This document shows, one piece after another, positions 43,555-54,649 of a stretch of DNA of 64,000 nucleotides. The DNA comes from Timema cristinae (Eukaryota; Arthropoda; Insecta; Phasmatodea; Timematidae), in NCBI GenBank assembly GCA_039000515.1, contig JBCFYV010009882.1:64026817-64090816 (forward strand), given 5' to 3'. The notes under the pieces were generated by a model. The model saw only the letters and a program-made list of their open reading frames with translations. It had not been told where the DNA came from and made no database searches. The first letter of the stretch is position 1. Each line of letters starts with the position of its first letter. The translations under genes and the position numbers were made by a program.

Positions 43555-43765
43555 CTCACTAACTGTTCGGTCTATACGCCCTATGAACTAATTACACTAA
43601 TGGGTTAGGGATTAATAAGGCTTAATTAGAGGAACTTCACCCACATTTGCGTGGAGCGAAAGTGGAAAACCATTTAGGAAAATCCACCCTCAGTGCACCC
43701 AACTGGGGCTGAACCTCGGATCTTCTACGTCTTCAGCAGTCTAGTCCAACGATAGAGTAGCGCGT
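43555..43765 (-). mobile_element. SINE family A copy abutting the P-element remnant
   Basis: Minus strand: tRNA-like head CGCTACTCTATCGTTGGACT with B box CCGAGGTTCAGCCCC, then CCTAAATGGTTTTCCACTTT, CACGCAAATGTGGGTGAAG, CCATTAGTGTAATTAGTTC and tail GACCGAACAGTTAGTGAGAC. Its head end lies where P-element homology starts, so one of them truncated the other. Confidence 0.7.
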
Positions 43766-43767
43766 TA

Positions 43768-45455
43768 AATATTTGGACTTAATGCTCTTAATTGGCATGA
43801 TGTTAGAGACACTAATAGGGCTAACGTTAGAGCTACAGTCTGTGATCAAGGCGCTTCAAATAGGAAAGCTCTTGAGCATTTAGTAGTTACAGTAGAGCAA
43901 CCATTTATTTGGTTCAATAATAGAAAGGTTTACAGTTTGTACGATGTTCCTCATTTACTTAAATGCGTGCGAAATAACTGGTTAACAAATGATTTTAAAA
44001 TAGGCGATGATATTGTTTCCTGGAGCATTATAAAAAAGATGGCATCAGTTAACGCATCTTGTGTAACTTCTAGAGCATCAACAAAATTGAGTGACTGTCA
44101 TATTCATCCAGGACCATTTGATAAAATGAGCGTCAAACTGGCATCTCAAGTATCTAGCAATGATGTATATGCATCTCTAATGGCTTTAGCAAGCTCTGCC
44201 AAGGATCAAGATAGAAATATTGTGTGCGTTGCTAACTTTGTAAGTCGTATGAATGACTTGTTCGACAATTTAAACAGCAAGTCTCTATACAATTCTAATC
44301 CAAATCGAAGAGCACTTTCCAGTTCAAATCCCCAAGTGGAAGAAAACTTAACCTAATGTTTGGATTGGATAAAAAATTGGAGCTTTGCTGATAATAAAAA
44401 GTCTTCCACCCACTTTCAATAGCTTCCAAATTACTATTACAGGCATTTAATTACTTTGGAATGATCTTAAAAATGAAGGAATTTCCTATCTGATTACATC
44501 CCACCTCCAACAAGACCCATTAGAAAACCTATTCTCTGTCTTAAGATATAGATGTGGTAATGGTAATAATCCTACTGCAGAACAATTTCAAAGAAATATG
44601 CAACACACAATGTCAGTAAAATTTACAATTCCTCCTCAATCAGCTAATTGTGAAATGGATGATGATTTTAACTTGGTGTTTTCTTCCACTACAATGCAAA
44701 ACAATGGTAACACATCATTAAATGACTCTTCCGATTCAAAACAAAGTAAAATCTCAAAAGAAAAAAGTTTTTTTTTGACAAAGAACTCAATGTGCTATTG
44801 GCGGCTCTTGATGCTAGTGCCTTAGAAGTGTTAATACTTTTCAGGTTGCACGCGAGCTACAAAATGGTAGTTTAAAAGAAAATCTAACACATTATCAGCA
44901 GCCAATTCTAATATAGAAAACACAACTGATATTTCTATTACTCAACTATTGGAAGATAATGCCACATATTATTTTTCAGGTTATGCTGCCAAACAATGTT
45001 TGAACAAATTTCAATGCCTAACTTGCAAGGAAAAATTCCTGGATAAAAATTCTCACGTTTATTTTCAAGTCCAAATTCTTACACATTATAGAACATACTA
45101 AACTACAAAGTCTTCAACAAACTTGGACCTAGGACAACTAACTCCAGCCTCTGCTGAATTATGGAGTGTATGTAAGTTCCAGTTACGAAAATTTGTAGAA
45201 ATCTTCGACAGCATTTGTCATTAAAGTTAACTTTTAGAAATTATCACAAGAGAATTGATCTTTAATACTATGAAATATTTTCCTACTTGGTTTATGGAAT
45301 GTGAAAATCACAAACAATATTTATTGAAATGTCTTCTAATAGCTAGAGAAAGGCATGGACTTAAGTGGCCGTCAAGATCTACAAGAGACACCAAAAGAAA
45401 ACTGATAAATGGTGGTAAAGAACATCCGAACTTGAAAAAACTGAGGAATAACTAA
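43768..45455 (+). pseudogene. P-element (THAP9-type) transposase pseudogene
   Basis: The plus strand encodes ALNWHDVRDTNRANVRATVC then DQGASNRKALEHL (the CDQG block), YSLYDVPHLLKCVRNNW, and KLSDCHIHPGPFDKMSVKLA (44080-44150). After a stop and frameshift it gives LLWNDLKNEGISYL and HLQQDPLENLFSVLRYRCGN then NPTAEQFQRNM (44500-44600), the hallmark P-element C-terminal block. Further on come TYYFSGYAAKQCLNKFQCLT (about 44970) and LTPASAELW, and a last open frame to 45455. The N-terminal THAP zinc finger is missing; the 5' border is at the SINE. Multiple stops make it non-functional. Confidence 0.8.
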
Positions 45456-46715
45456 TGGACAAGTAACTAGTCGGTTACTAGAATCTTACTATTTAATTTA
45501 AAATTAATTGGGTTAAATTATTGACTTAGTCATCATAGCACTAAAGCATTTATAGAATCTAGTAGGGGCTTGCAAAACTCCAAAAGTTTAACTTGCTTCA
45601 CCAATAAACATATTTAAAGCTAAAATACTTAATGTATGTTCACTCTTTGCAAGCACGAAAGAATAATTATCAACATATTTGAACTTCGTTTCGGTTCCTA
45701 GATTATTTCATACAGTCAATTCAAGATTGCTTCAAATCGGAAAACAAATTTACTTCGCACACTTTTCTAATATAGATAAGATTATGTTTATTTACTATTC
45801 TTGGACTTATTTGATGGCTGTACCAACTATATTAGCCTACAACCTTTGCTAGGTTTTTTGACACGGATATTGTGTTTATTTTAATTATTCATTAATTATT
45901 TGGGAAAGTGATTTTTTTTAACTCTCATTCTATTAGATGTACAATTAATTACATAATGTAGGCCTACTATTTGTCATTAAATATTTAAGTGCTAAACTTG
46001 TGTTCGTTATTGAATATTTAATTCCACTGATTTAAAATTGGGTGCATTATCAATGGTTATTAATATTACCTACCATGAAAATTAGGCTTATTTTAACTAT
46101 TTAAGTTTCAGATTAATTCAAGTTTTGTTTAAAATTAAAGACATTTAAAATTGTTTAGTTGAAAATGTTGCAAAATACAGTGAAATTAAAATATCTTGAT
46201 ATTTAAAAAATAATCATTCTTCATCATTGGTTTGGAGAAAGGGACCAAATGAATGGTAAGGCACAATTTTATTTTAAATAACATAAGAAAATATGAATTT
46301 AAATCTATTTACTAATCTTTAATTAATCTATATTATATCATACATAACATGTTTAAATTATTTATTAATAATATTGTTTTAATATATTTAACAAATTTGC
46401 TATGCATAGCATATAAAAACATATTAAGTTGATATTAGTTCCAATTCTTATCAAAATAATATATTTGTCAAAATATATAATTCATAATTAATATAACTGT
46501 ACTATAAATGTTTAGCTTAAATTTAATTTCTTATGAAAATAATGTGTACATTATAATGTTTATATATTTTTACAAATATAATTTTTAATTGAGTCTCATG
46601 TTTATTATTTTTTGTAAAAATTGTATTAATTCATTTTATTTATTTAGGTGTCAATATTGCTATTATGATGTTTCAAGAAGAACATAATTAAGTTTAAGGA
46701 GCCTTATAGAGAAGA
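45456..46715. other. AT-rich DNA, nothing recognised
   Basis: Very AT-rich, no frames or repeat ends of note. Confidence 0.3.
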
Positions 46716-46719
46716 TGTA

Positions 46720-47067
46720 GGAGACGCGAGAAAAGTTGTGTTTTTCATTTTATATATCAAAACCTTTTTGGTCAAAATAAATAGAATATGGCTTTAATAG
46801 AAACATAGAGTTTAATTTCCTCCACATGGTGATATTGATAGTTCTTGAATATCTGTAAATGGTGTCCTGGAATATAATGACAACTTTTTCTCTTCATTTA
46901 AAAGGTTTTTTAGGTAATACCACCATGCTTATGACAGATATCCAACAACTATTGACATCATCATGTGAAGAAAATTAAACTACATGTTTATATTGAAGCA
47001 TATTTTATTTATTTAGGCCAAAAAATTGTTTTGATATAAAACTAAACACTTTTTTTCTCGCGTCCCT
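46720..47067. mobile_element. MITE with about 75-bp inverted repeats and TA borders
   Basis: Left end GGAGACGCGAGAAAAGTTGT and reverse-complemented right end AGGGACGCGAGAAAAAAAGT continue into matching TTTTATAT-CAAAAC, TTTTTTGG-C and AAATAAATA-AATATG. TA lies at both outer borders (46718-46719, 47068-47069), the target of Tc1/mariner elements. At 348 bp with no coding potential it is a non-autonomous derivative. Confidence 0.65.
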
Positions 47068-47559
47068 TACATTCCCACTTCAAATGTCGTGTTTGTAATA
47101 GTTAATTAACTAATTGCCAAGGTGTTTGCATTGTACAGCTTTTGTGTTTTTGATGTTCCACCTTATATTGACATAATCTAAGAAACCAATCTTATGTATC
47201 TTTTATTAAGTTCTTTACGTTTCAAGATAAAAAGAGAAATGTAACGGTTGTTTCTTCGTAATATTTGGACAAATTGATATATTTCGACTAAAATCTTAAT
47301 AAATATTGGCACCCAAGAAGGACAAAATATTTTGATTTTCGATCTAACTTTAGTCTATTATTTTAGGGGTAAAGATGTCCAAAATAAAATAAAAAATCTA
47401 TTTTACTCACGTATGGTGCTATAAATCTAATTACAACGTTGAAATTATACTTATCAAAATTAGCATGTCTTTATTTGGACCCCATTCAATAAAGTATCAA
47501 AGCCAGGCCACTGTATTTTCTGAGCCAGGCCCACAGACATGAAACTAGCTCTGCTGGTT

Positions 47560-47880
47560 TGTTAGGGTTTTCTTTAAAACTGTAAATACAATAAGCTGGG
47601 ACTCGTACTCCCCATCCCCTCCTTTAGCAAGTGGCGGTTCTCGTACCTGCCTGTTGTAAGTACATTGTGAATGCCACCCCCCTTCCCCTCAACCACGCAA
47701 ACCACTATGGGCCAGACATACTTTAACTCAATGAATGATGAAAATGAAGGTAAATATAGACAACACTGTAAGAGATTGGTTGCCATAGTAACATGACGCT
47801 TTTAAAGAAACCAAAAGTTGAAACACTAGCGTTCGAAGCGGTCACTCGACAGAACTAAAATTTTTGAGACTCAGTGGAAA
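47560..47880 (+). repeat. Dispersed repeat related to 40495-40790
   Basis: Shares AGCG-TCACTCGACAGAACTA-A-TTTT with the inverted sequence at 40495. A 70-codon minus frame (47574-47786) is probably incidental. Class unknown. Confidence 0.4.
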
Positions 47881-50005
47881 AACCACCCAAAAAAACTTGA
47901 CTGAATATTTTAACCTTTGATGTCCTCTCTATAGTATACATTTCTCTATGATTTAACCTTAAACATCGTCACGTTTTTTCGAATCTTTAATCCTTAGTCC
48001 TGGAATATTTAGTCCTTAAAAAAATTAGCATGTCAATTTTTAAAAAAATCACAAAATCATTAGTATACATCCTTAACCGGTAAAGTCTTAGAAAGTTCAA
48101 TGTCCAAATATTTACAAGAGGTTAAACACAATATTAATATTAAAGTTTAATAATTAAATTAAATATTAATTTAAAATAAAACTATATTGATAATATAAAG
48201 AATAGGTATTTCATATTCAGAATATTTTTTAAAGTATTTTACGATTTATTTTGGAATATCAGAATCTGAAGGTAGACACGCTATAAACTAAGCTACTGTA
48301 GCTTGAATGTGAATAATAACACTCATTTTCTTAGAAAGTGAGCATGGATCAATTGTTATTTTTTTAATTTGTATATTTTGTTTTTGTACACATTAATCGT
48401 ATTAACAGGGTCAGACTAAGCATATTACATGGTGTAAGCGAGGTCTAAATATGGTGCCTTTGCAAACATGAATTTCAATTTACTATCTACTAAGCCGGTA
48501 AAATTTAAATTAGTACTTTATAATGAATCATTGACCTAAACGATATACAACTTAGTTATATGTGCTGTGATTTGGAATTATAATCCGAATTGAAACTAAT
48601 AATCTTTTTTTTTCGAATCTACACTGAGTTTAATAAAAATTCATTTATGATATTTTATACAAAGATTAGTTCAAATCACATTATTTACTTTAGACTTACA
48701 GTGTTTTACGTATGTTTGTGTTGAATAATTTATTATGCTAAGTTTTTGAATCCAATCTAATAATAAAATATTTCAAAACCTTTTGATAATAACTTTATAA
48801 ACATGTAAGGATCACTAAAAAAATTATAATGTAATCAATCGACCTAACTTCCAAAGGTTGAATAACACATAATGTAGGCTAGTCACCATGGAATCGCGTA
48901 ATTTAACTACCAAATAATAGTGGTCGGTTGCTTAAGCCTCTCAATAAAAGATGTGATTGATAAATACATTCTGTCTGATAAACTATATCTGACAACATAA
49001 GACGTAGTTTTAACTAACCAGACAGAAACAAATATTTATTGGCCAGATTAAAATTAATCCTGGACTCATAATACCGGCCTGTAATGTAATTAAATTAGAT
49101 TTTTCTAGTAAATATAAATTTCGGTGTACTTGAAAAAAGTACAAGATTGGAAATATGTGTATTTTTGTCAAACTGTAATATATTAGTTTAGATGATTTAA
49201 ATTAAGTAAATAAGATTAGGTCCTAGGCTCATTCCGACACTTTAAGTCTTTGATTAATTAATCTATTGTAAATAAAAACATCATTTCACTCTATAAAGGG
49301 CAGTAATTGAACTTTTTACAGGACTTTTAATTAGTCGAGGAAAAGCCTCTGTTTTCAACGAGTATTATATGTTTTTGATATCGATAAACTTCAAAATAAA
49401 CTATTATCATTGACCATGTATAATGTATTTATCATGTTTTTTTACTTAGTAAAGTCATTTCTTATTTAATATAATCCACTTCTTAATTTGTGATCAATAT
49501 TTCATTTAAATATAAACATACATTTTATCTGGTAAAAGATAGGGTTACAACACAGACTCACTTTGCTTTCAGTATTACGAGTGGATAATGTATTTGGACT
49601 ATTAATTTCTACCACACAAATCTTACACCACTTAATAAAAGGAGAAGAGCGTGCCTTTGGTTTCAGATTGATGACCTAGAATTAAGTGGCGGATCGGTTA
49701 CACAAGTGGATAAATATTCTGGTCTCAATTATCTTGTTTTGATCAAGTAATTTTCTTAGACCAATTATTTATATAATTAACTATCTAGTTATATGATGAA
49801 CTAACTTAAGCTAGACGAGGCAAGTTTAGTGTGTCAAGTATGAATTAAATATATTTGTTTAGAATCTATATGGGGTTAATTTAACATAGTATAATAGCTA
49901 GTCCCACTTTGGAGACATGGATTAAAAAGCCATGCAGTAAATACTTCTTGAAATCTTAGGCGAATAAAGTAAAAAGAAGGAATAAAATATCGTTTGCTTT
50001 CTCGT
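47881..50005. other. AT-rich DNA, nothing recognised
   Basis: About 2 kb with no open frame above background, no inverted ends and no RNA gene that I can see. Confidence 0.3.
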
Positions 50006-50017
50006 CACTTTCCTTAA

Positions 50018-50295
50018 TTATTATTATTAGCACCGCGTCTTACAACCCGTTCGGGTTGTACGCACTTACGCTAATGTGTAATGGTAGGGTGATTGTGAGA
50101 TGAAATGAAGGACCTACAGTTTAACGTGGAATCCGAACCACGATGGAGGCCTGGCATTCCCCACATACACAAGATGTCTTGTCAGAGGTGAAGGAAGGGT
50201 TTGGAAATCAGACATATATGTGCCGGGACCGAGGATTGAACCCCGGCCGCCAGTACAGAGGTCTGACACCTTACCCCTAGACCACCAGGTCAGCC
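50018..50295 (-). mobile_element. SINE family B copy
   Basis: Reverse orientation: (TTA)n, GCACCGCGTCTTACAACCCG, TGGAATCCGAACCACGATGG, GACCGAGGATTGAACCCCGG and CTAGACCACCAGGTC. CTTTCCTTAA flanks it exactly at 50008-50017 and 50296-50305. Short subtype (AAGATGTCTTGTC). Confidence 0.9.
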
Positions 50296-50305
50296 CTTTC
50301 CTTAA

Positions 50306-51214
50306 AGTATTTGACCTTCAAAAGAGTTACCTCAGTAGTGGTCAAAATGAAAGTTCTGGACGCATTTCTTCCATAACGTTAACATTGCATCACCACATGA
50401 GTATAAAGGCACCTCCACACGCGTAGCATGGCACCTTCACATTGCGGAGTTGGGTTCATCTCTCCAGCCCCTCTTGTTATCAACCACCAGGAATTATATA
50501 TTTGTATATTTAATTAAGTTTAATTCATTATAATTAAATGATTTTTCTACAGTATTCTATTATTATTTTTAAATAATACTGATAATGTAATTGTATGATT
50601 TGTAGTTGGTTCATTTTCTATAGTGGTGGTGTACTTTCTCTCACTACATCTAAGTCAGTAAGATGGTCGCCATCACAGTCCACACCATTACTGCTAAGAA
50701 ACTGAACTTATTAATGTTATATACTTGTACAATAAATTGTAGTAGACTACAGATTAACCTTTGACACCATGGCCTAAATTTCAACCACCAGGGTCATTGG
50801 CTTTGACTTACTTTTGCTTTTATAGAACGGGCAGATCTTTTGTTCCTCCGTCTGGTACCGTAAAAACGTGGTTTATCCCCGTGAAATTATCCCCCACCCA
50901 CCCTGGAATATCAGTAACCCACCATCTAGCTCACTAAGTCAGGGATCCCGGGTTCGATTCCAAAATAACAGTCATTTTCTGACAGAGCTAAAAGTTACTA
51001 GTACGATTCCCATCGTGAGATAAATTTGCATGGGTAAACCCACTGAATGATCTTGAAAAGTGTTGAAGACTCAGATATGTTATACCACAAAATGATTGAC
51101 TCGAGCTATGATAACCTCAATTCTACTCCGTTATTCTTTACACATCCAATATAATAAGTGTCCCATTCTTTCTCCTCGCGCATAAAAAGTATTTTAGTAA
51201 AAGCATGTACATAA
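50306..51214. other. Unassigned DNA with one tRNA-like fragment
   Basis: At 50930-50985 the sequence CCATCTAGCTCACTAAGTCA with GATCCCGGGTTCGATTCC looks like a tRNA-derived SINE head; what follows (GGGTAAACCCACTGAATGATC) is unlike the other families except for a loose match to family C. No other feature seen. Confidence 0.35.
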
Positions 51215-51216
51215 TA

Positions 51217-52548
51217 CGAGGGCAGTTCGGACAGTAACCGCCGTTCTAGCGTCGCGAAAGTAGTTGTGCGCGGAGCGCCGCCATTGTCACATCTGCATGT
51301 TCTCTTTGTTTCAGTAATCGTCCAGCTGTGATAGTATTGAATTCGTTCTTTCGCGCTTTCGCTTGATATAACTTCAAAACATGAGCGCTGCAATAAAAAA
51401 TCCCACGAAATGTGAAGTGCGTGCTGTAATAAGATTTCTTTAGGTGCAAGACGTTTCAGCAGCAGACATTCATCGTCAATTGTGCACTCTATACGTCCAA
51501 ACGTTATGAGTGAAAGTGTTGTGTGGCAATGTGTCCGATTTTTTAAAAGTGGTAGAACAAACATTCATGATGAAGAGAGGAGTGGTAGGCCTTCTGTTGT
51601 TAGTAATGATCTTGTCAAGAAAATTGACGAAAAAGTTCGTGAAAATAGAAGATTCACCATCTCTAAACTTTTTAAACAATTCCCACAAATTTCTCGTACA
51701 GTTTTGTACGAGGTTGTCACCGATAAATTAGGCTACCGATAGTTCTGTGCTCGGTGGGTACCAAAATTGCTTACAGAGGTCCACAAAACCAAACGAATGG
51801 GCTCTGCCTTAGACTTCCTTTCACGCTACGACGTAGAAGGAGAAGGTTTTTTGAAGAGAATTGTGACTGGTGACGAAACTTGGGTGGCGTACGTAAACGC
51901 CGAAACGAATCAACAGTCGATGGCTTGGGGCCATATCAAGTCTCCGTGCAAGCCGAAGAAAGCCCGCCAAACTTTGTCAACGAGGAAGGTTATGGCTACG
52001 GTTTTTTTGGGATGCCGAGGGAGTTTTGCTTGTTGAATTTATGGAAGGGTGTACGACGATTACTTCAGATGTCTACTGTAAAACTTTGAAGAAACTTAAG
52101 CGAGCCATTCAAAACAAACGTCACAGTATGCTGACATTCGGTGCTGTGTTTTTGCATGACAACGCTCGTCCTCACAGTGCTCGAAAAACTCAAGAGCTTT
52201 TAAAGCGATTCAAATGGTAAGTTTTTGATCATCCCCCTTACAGCCCCGACTTGGCGCCAAGTAATTTTCATCTCGTCACTCACATGAAGAAGTGGCTTGC
52301 GTCACAGCACTTCGATGACGACGATGAACTTCAAAATGCTGTGGAAGATTGGCTACGTGCCCAGGTGGCTGAATTTTATGAAGAAGGAATTTGTAAATTA
52401 GTGAAACGCTATGACAAAGGTTTAAATTTAAATGATGGCTATATTGAAAAATAGTAAAAAGCTGTAGTTTTAAGATTTATATAATAACATGTTTTTCTAT
52501 GCAAGTTTTTTATTTACAGCCAAACGTAGGTTACTTTCCGAACTCTCG
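51217..52548 (+). mobile_element. Full-length mariner element
   Basis: The 1,332-bp element has terminal repeats CGAGGGCAGTTCGGACAGTA (left) and CGAGAGTTCGGAAAGTAACC (right, reverse complement), alignable with a 2-base gap, and TA on both sides (51215-51216, 52549-52550). Its length and one central transposase frame are typical of mariner. A (CATA)n microsatellite begins about 15 bp after its right border. Confidence 0.9.
51381..52454 (+). pseudogene. Mariner transposase pseudogene, D34N catalytic site
   Basis: From ATG 51381 the frame reads MSAAIKNPTKCEVRAVIRFL to a stop at 51441, shifts near 51470-51482, then gives SESVVWQCVRFFKSGRTNIH, DEERSGRPSVV (paired-like DNA-binding part), a stop at 51740, GDETWVAYV (first Asp 51872-51874), a +1 T in the T7 run at 52002-52008, LHDNARPHSARKT (second Asp 52158-52160), a stop at 52218, PPYSPDLAPSNFHLV, and LNDGYIEK to the stop at 52452. 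The third acidic residue, 34 residues after the second, is Asn (AAT 52263-52265) where mariner has Asp. Three premature stops and two shifts make it dead. Confidence 0.9.
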
Positions 52549-52550
52549 TA

Positions 52551-52634
52551 GATAAATATACAGATACAGATGCATACATACATACCTACATACATACATA
52601 CATACATACATACATACATACATACATACATACA

Positions 52635-52670
<36 letters not shown>

Positions 52671-52817
52671 CATACATACATACATACATACTATACATAC
52701 ATACATACATACATACATACATACATACATAGATACATACATACATACATTCATACACCCATACATACATCCATCCATCCATACATACATACATACATAC
52801 ATACATACATACATACA

Positions 52818-52848
<31 letters not shown>

Positions 52849-53000
52849 TATACATACACCCAAACATACATACATACATACATACATACATACATCCATC
52901 CATACATACATACATAGATACATACATACATACATACATACATATATCATACATATATCATAAATAACATACACAACATATATAACACACATAACATCAT
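52551..53000. repeat. (CATA)n microsatellite
   Basis: Long CATACATA runs with interruptions (CATC, ATATAT, CACCCATA). Long open frames on both strands across it are translations of the repeat. Degenerate ATACA words continue to about 53450. Confidence 0.95.
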
Positions 53001-53474
53001 ACATAAATACCATTATACATATAAGCCATCATAATTTTGTCCATCCATTTATACAATACATAATATATAGACTAAATACAATATATAATTTTTATATGAG
53101 GAATATAACATTAATATATAATACATACTTAACATACATGCAACATACACTCAATACATACATATAGTACTTTTACAAAATATAAATACCATTCATGCAA
53201 TACATGCATACGTGCATACAATATAGCTATAATACATAAAACATGTATTCAATTCATACAGGCCATATATATTTTATATATATTACATACCTGTAGTAAA
53301 TAAAACACAAGACATATCATACATACAAAATATATAAACAATACATAAAATGCATACAAGATATTATATACTAATCAAAACATATATAAATACATATTAT
53401 GCAACATAAATCTTACATACAAAACATGAACCATTAATGCATAAAATACTTTTATAAAATTCATATATATTGAA

Positions 53475-53710
53475 GAATTATGGTTTTATTCACCTCGCAT
53501 TGGGCGCTAATTGAAGAATTATGGTTTTATTACTGCACCGCGATGGGCGCCATTTAAAGAATTATAGTTTTATTCGCCTCGTGATCGGGCGCTAATTGTA
53601 GTGTTTCTGTTTAATCAGCTGATAATTGCCCCGTGATCGAGCACTAATTAAAACGGTACGGTACCTTGATGATATAACTGGTATTTATATTCCTGTGATT
53701 GGGCGCCAAT
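53475..53710 (-). repeat. Tandem primer-binding-site-like array (copy 3)
   Basis: Minus strand, moving away from the LTR: TTGGCGCCCAATCACAGGAA, TTAGTGCTCGATCACGGGGC, TTAGCGCCCGATCACGAGGC, ATGGCGCCCATCGCGGTGCA and TTAGCGCCCAATGCGAGGTG, five units separated by AATAAAACCATAATTCTTCA-like or TATAAATACCAG-like linkers. The first unit lies two bases after the LTR's terminal CA, exactly where a primer-binding site belongs. Confidence 0.7.
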
Positions 53711-54336
53711 TGTTGAACTCTTTAAATAATACACAATTATTAGGTTAGATGTGATTTTATTTTAATTTCACTATTGTCTTGATCGTAAAATTGATAATGT
53801 TAATAATTTCGAGACGCGACTGATAATGATAACACGAATATCCGTATTGAGGGCTGAAGTGACAGAGCTATTGAGCCAGTGCTAGTGATCCAGTCTAATG
53901 AGCCAGTGCTAGTGATCCAGTCTAATGAGCCACTCTGTGAGCCACTGTCGATTATTTCACCACGCCGAGTATATAACTCACTTCGAAAAGAACATTCTAT
54001 AAGATGTTATAAAAAATTAAAATAAAAAAAAACCATCTTGGTGGCAGTAGAAGGTCCGAGAGCCGGAAACTGCCTCAAATTACCTTTTAAAATCTCTATT
54101 CGATCTTTCCAGAACAGGAATATATTATTTAAAAACCTTAAATTGTCATATTGACTCACTCAACGTCATGCACCCTGACGTCACTGTCAGTGGCTCATGC
54201 CTTCTTAGAAGAAGTGCTTTAAGCGCCACGTAATATATTATAAAGTTCAAATAAAATTAAATACGTTTATAAAATTAGGATGATATTATTGTCAATGCTC
54301 TCACATATTCTATAGAGGCAAATCAGTAAAATTACA
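53711..54336 (-). mobile_element. LTR of a retrotransposon (copy 3)
   Basis: On the minus strand it runs from TGTAATTTTACTGA (54336) to GAGTTCAACA (53711), TG...CA, about 626 bp, and is homologous to 2917-3499 throughout. It contains TGACGTCA at 54177-54184 and two direct copies of a 27-base unit (AGTGCTAGTGATCCAGTCTA core) at about 53876-53930. No second LTR or pol frame lies to its left, which is microsatellite-like. Confidence 0.68.
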
Positions 54337-54649
54337 ATATATATATATATATTAGAATGCTTCAAAAAAATAAAAGTCAAAAAGATTGAAGTTTACACTA
54401 ATATTTTATTCCTTTTATTGAAAAAAGACAAGACAAAAAAATGATAGGAAAAAAAATTTGGTGCTGCCTCAGTGCCTGTGTAATTCTTGTATATAGTAAA
54501 TTTTTATTATGTTCCATTAACAATTTTAAACAATAAACAAATTGAAACTGTTATAAAATAATAGCAGGAATATTTAAAATTGTAATATTTTAATTTAAAC
54601 ACTTATTTATGTTTAGAGAAAAACAAAATATAGTTTGATATGTTATTAA

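Noticed and set aside
2550..50295. tRNA genes suggested by A-box and B-box motifs
   Set aside because: The heads are followed by SINE bodies, tails and target duplications, and no full cloverleaf with a plausible anticodon arm was convincing.
51106..51564. 152-codon minus-strand frame across the mariner left end
   Set aside because: Antisense to the mariner 5' region; crosses the element border and has no motif.
52570..52960. CRISPR-like array from regular repeats
   Set aside because: Simple tetranucleotide repeat without unique spacers; the DNA is eukaryotic.
52497..53013. Long frames (up to 160 codons) on both strands at the CATA tract
   Set aside because: Pure translation of a tetranucleotide repeat (MYVCMYVC / TYIHTYIH).
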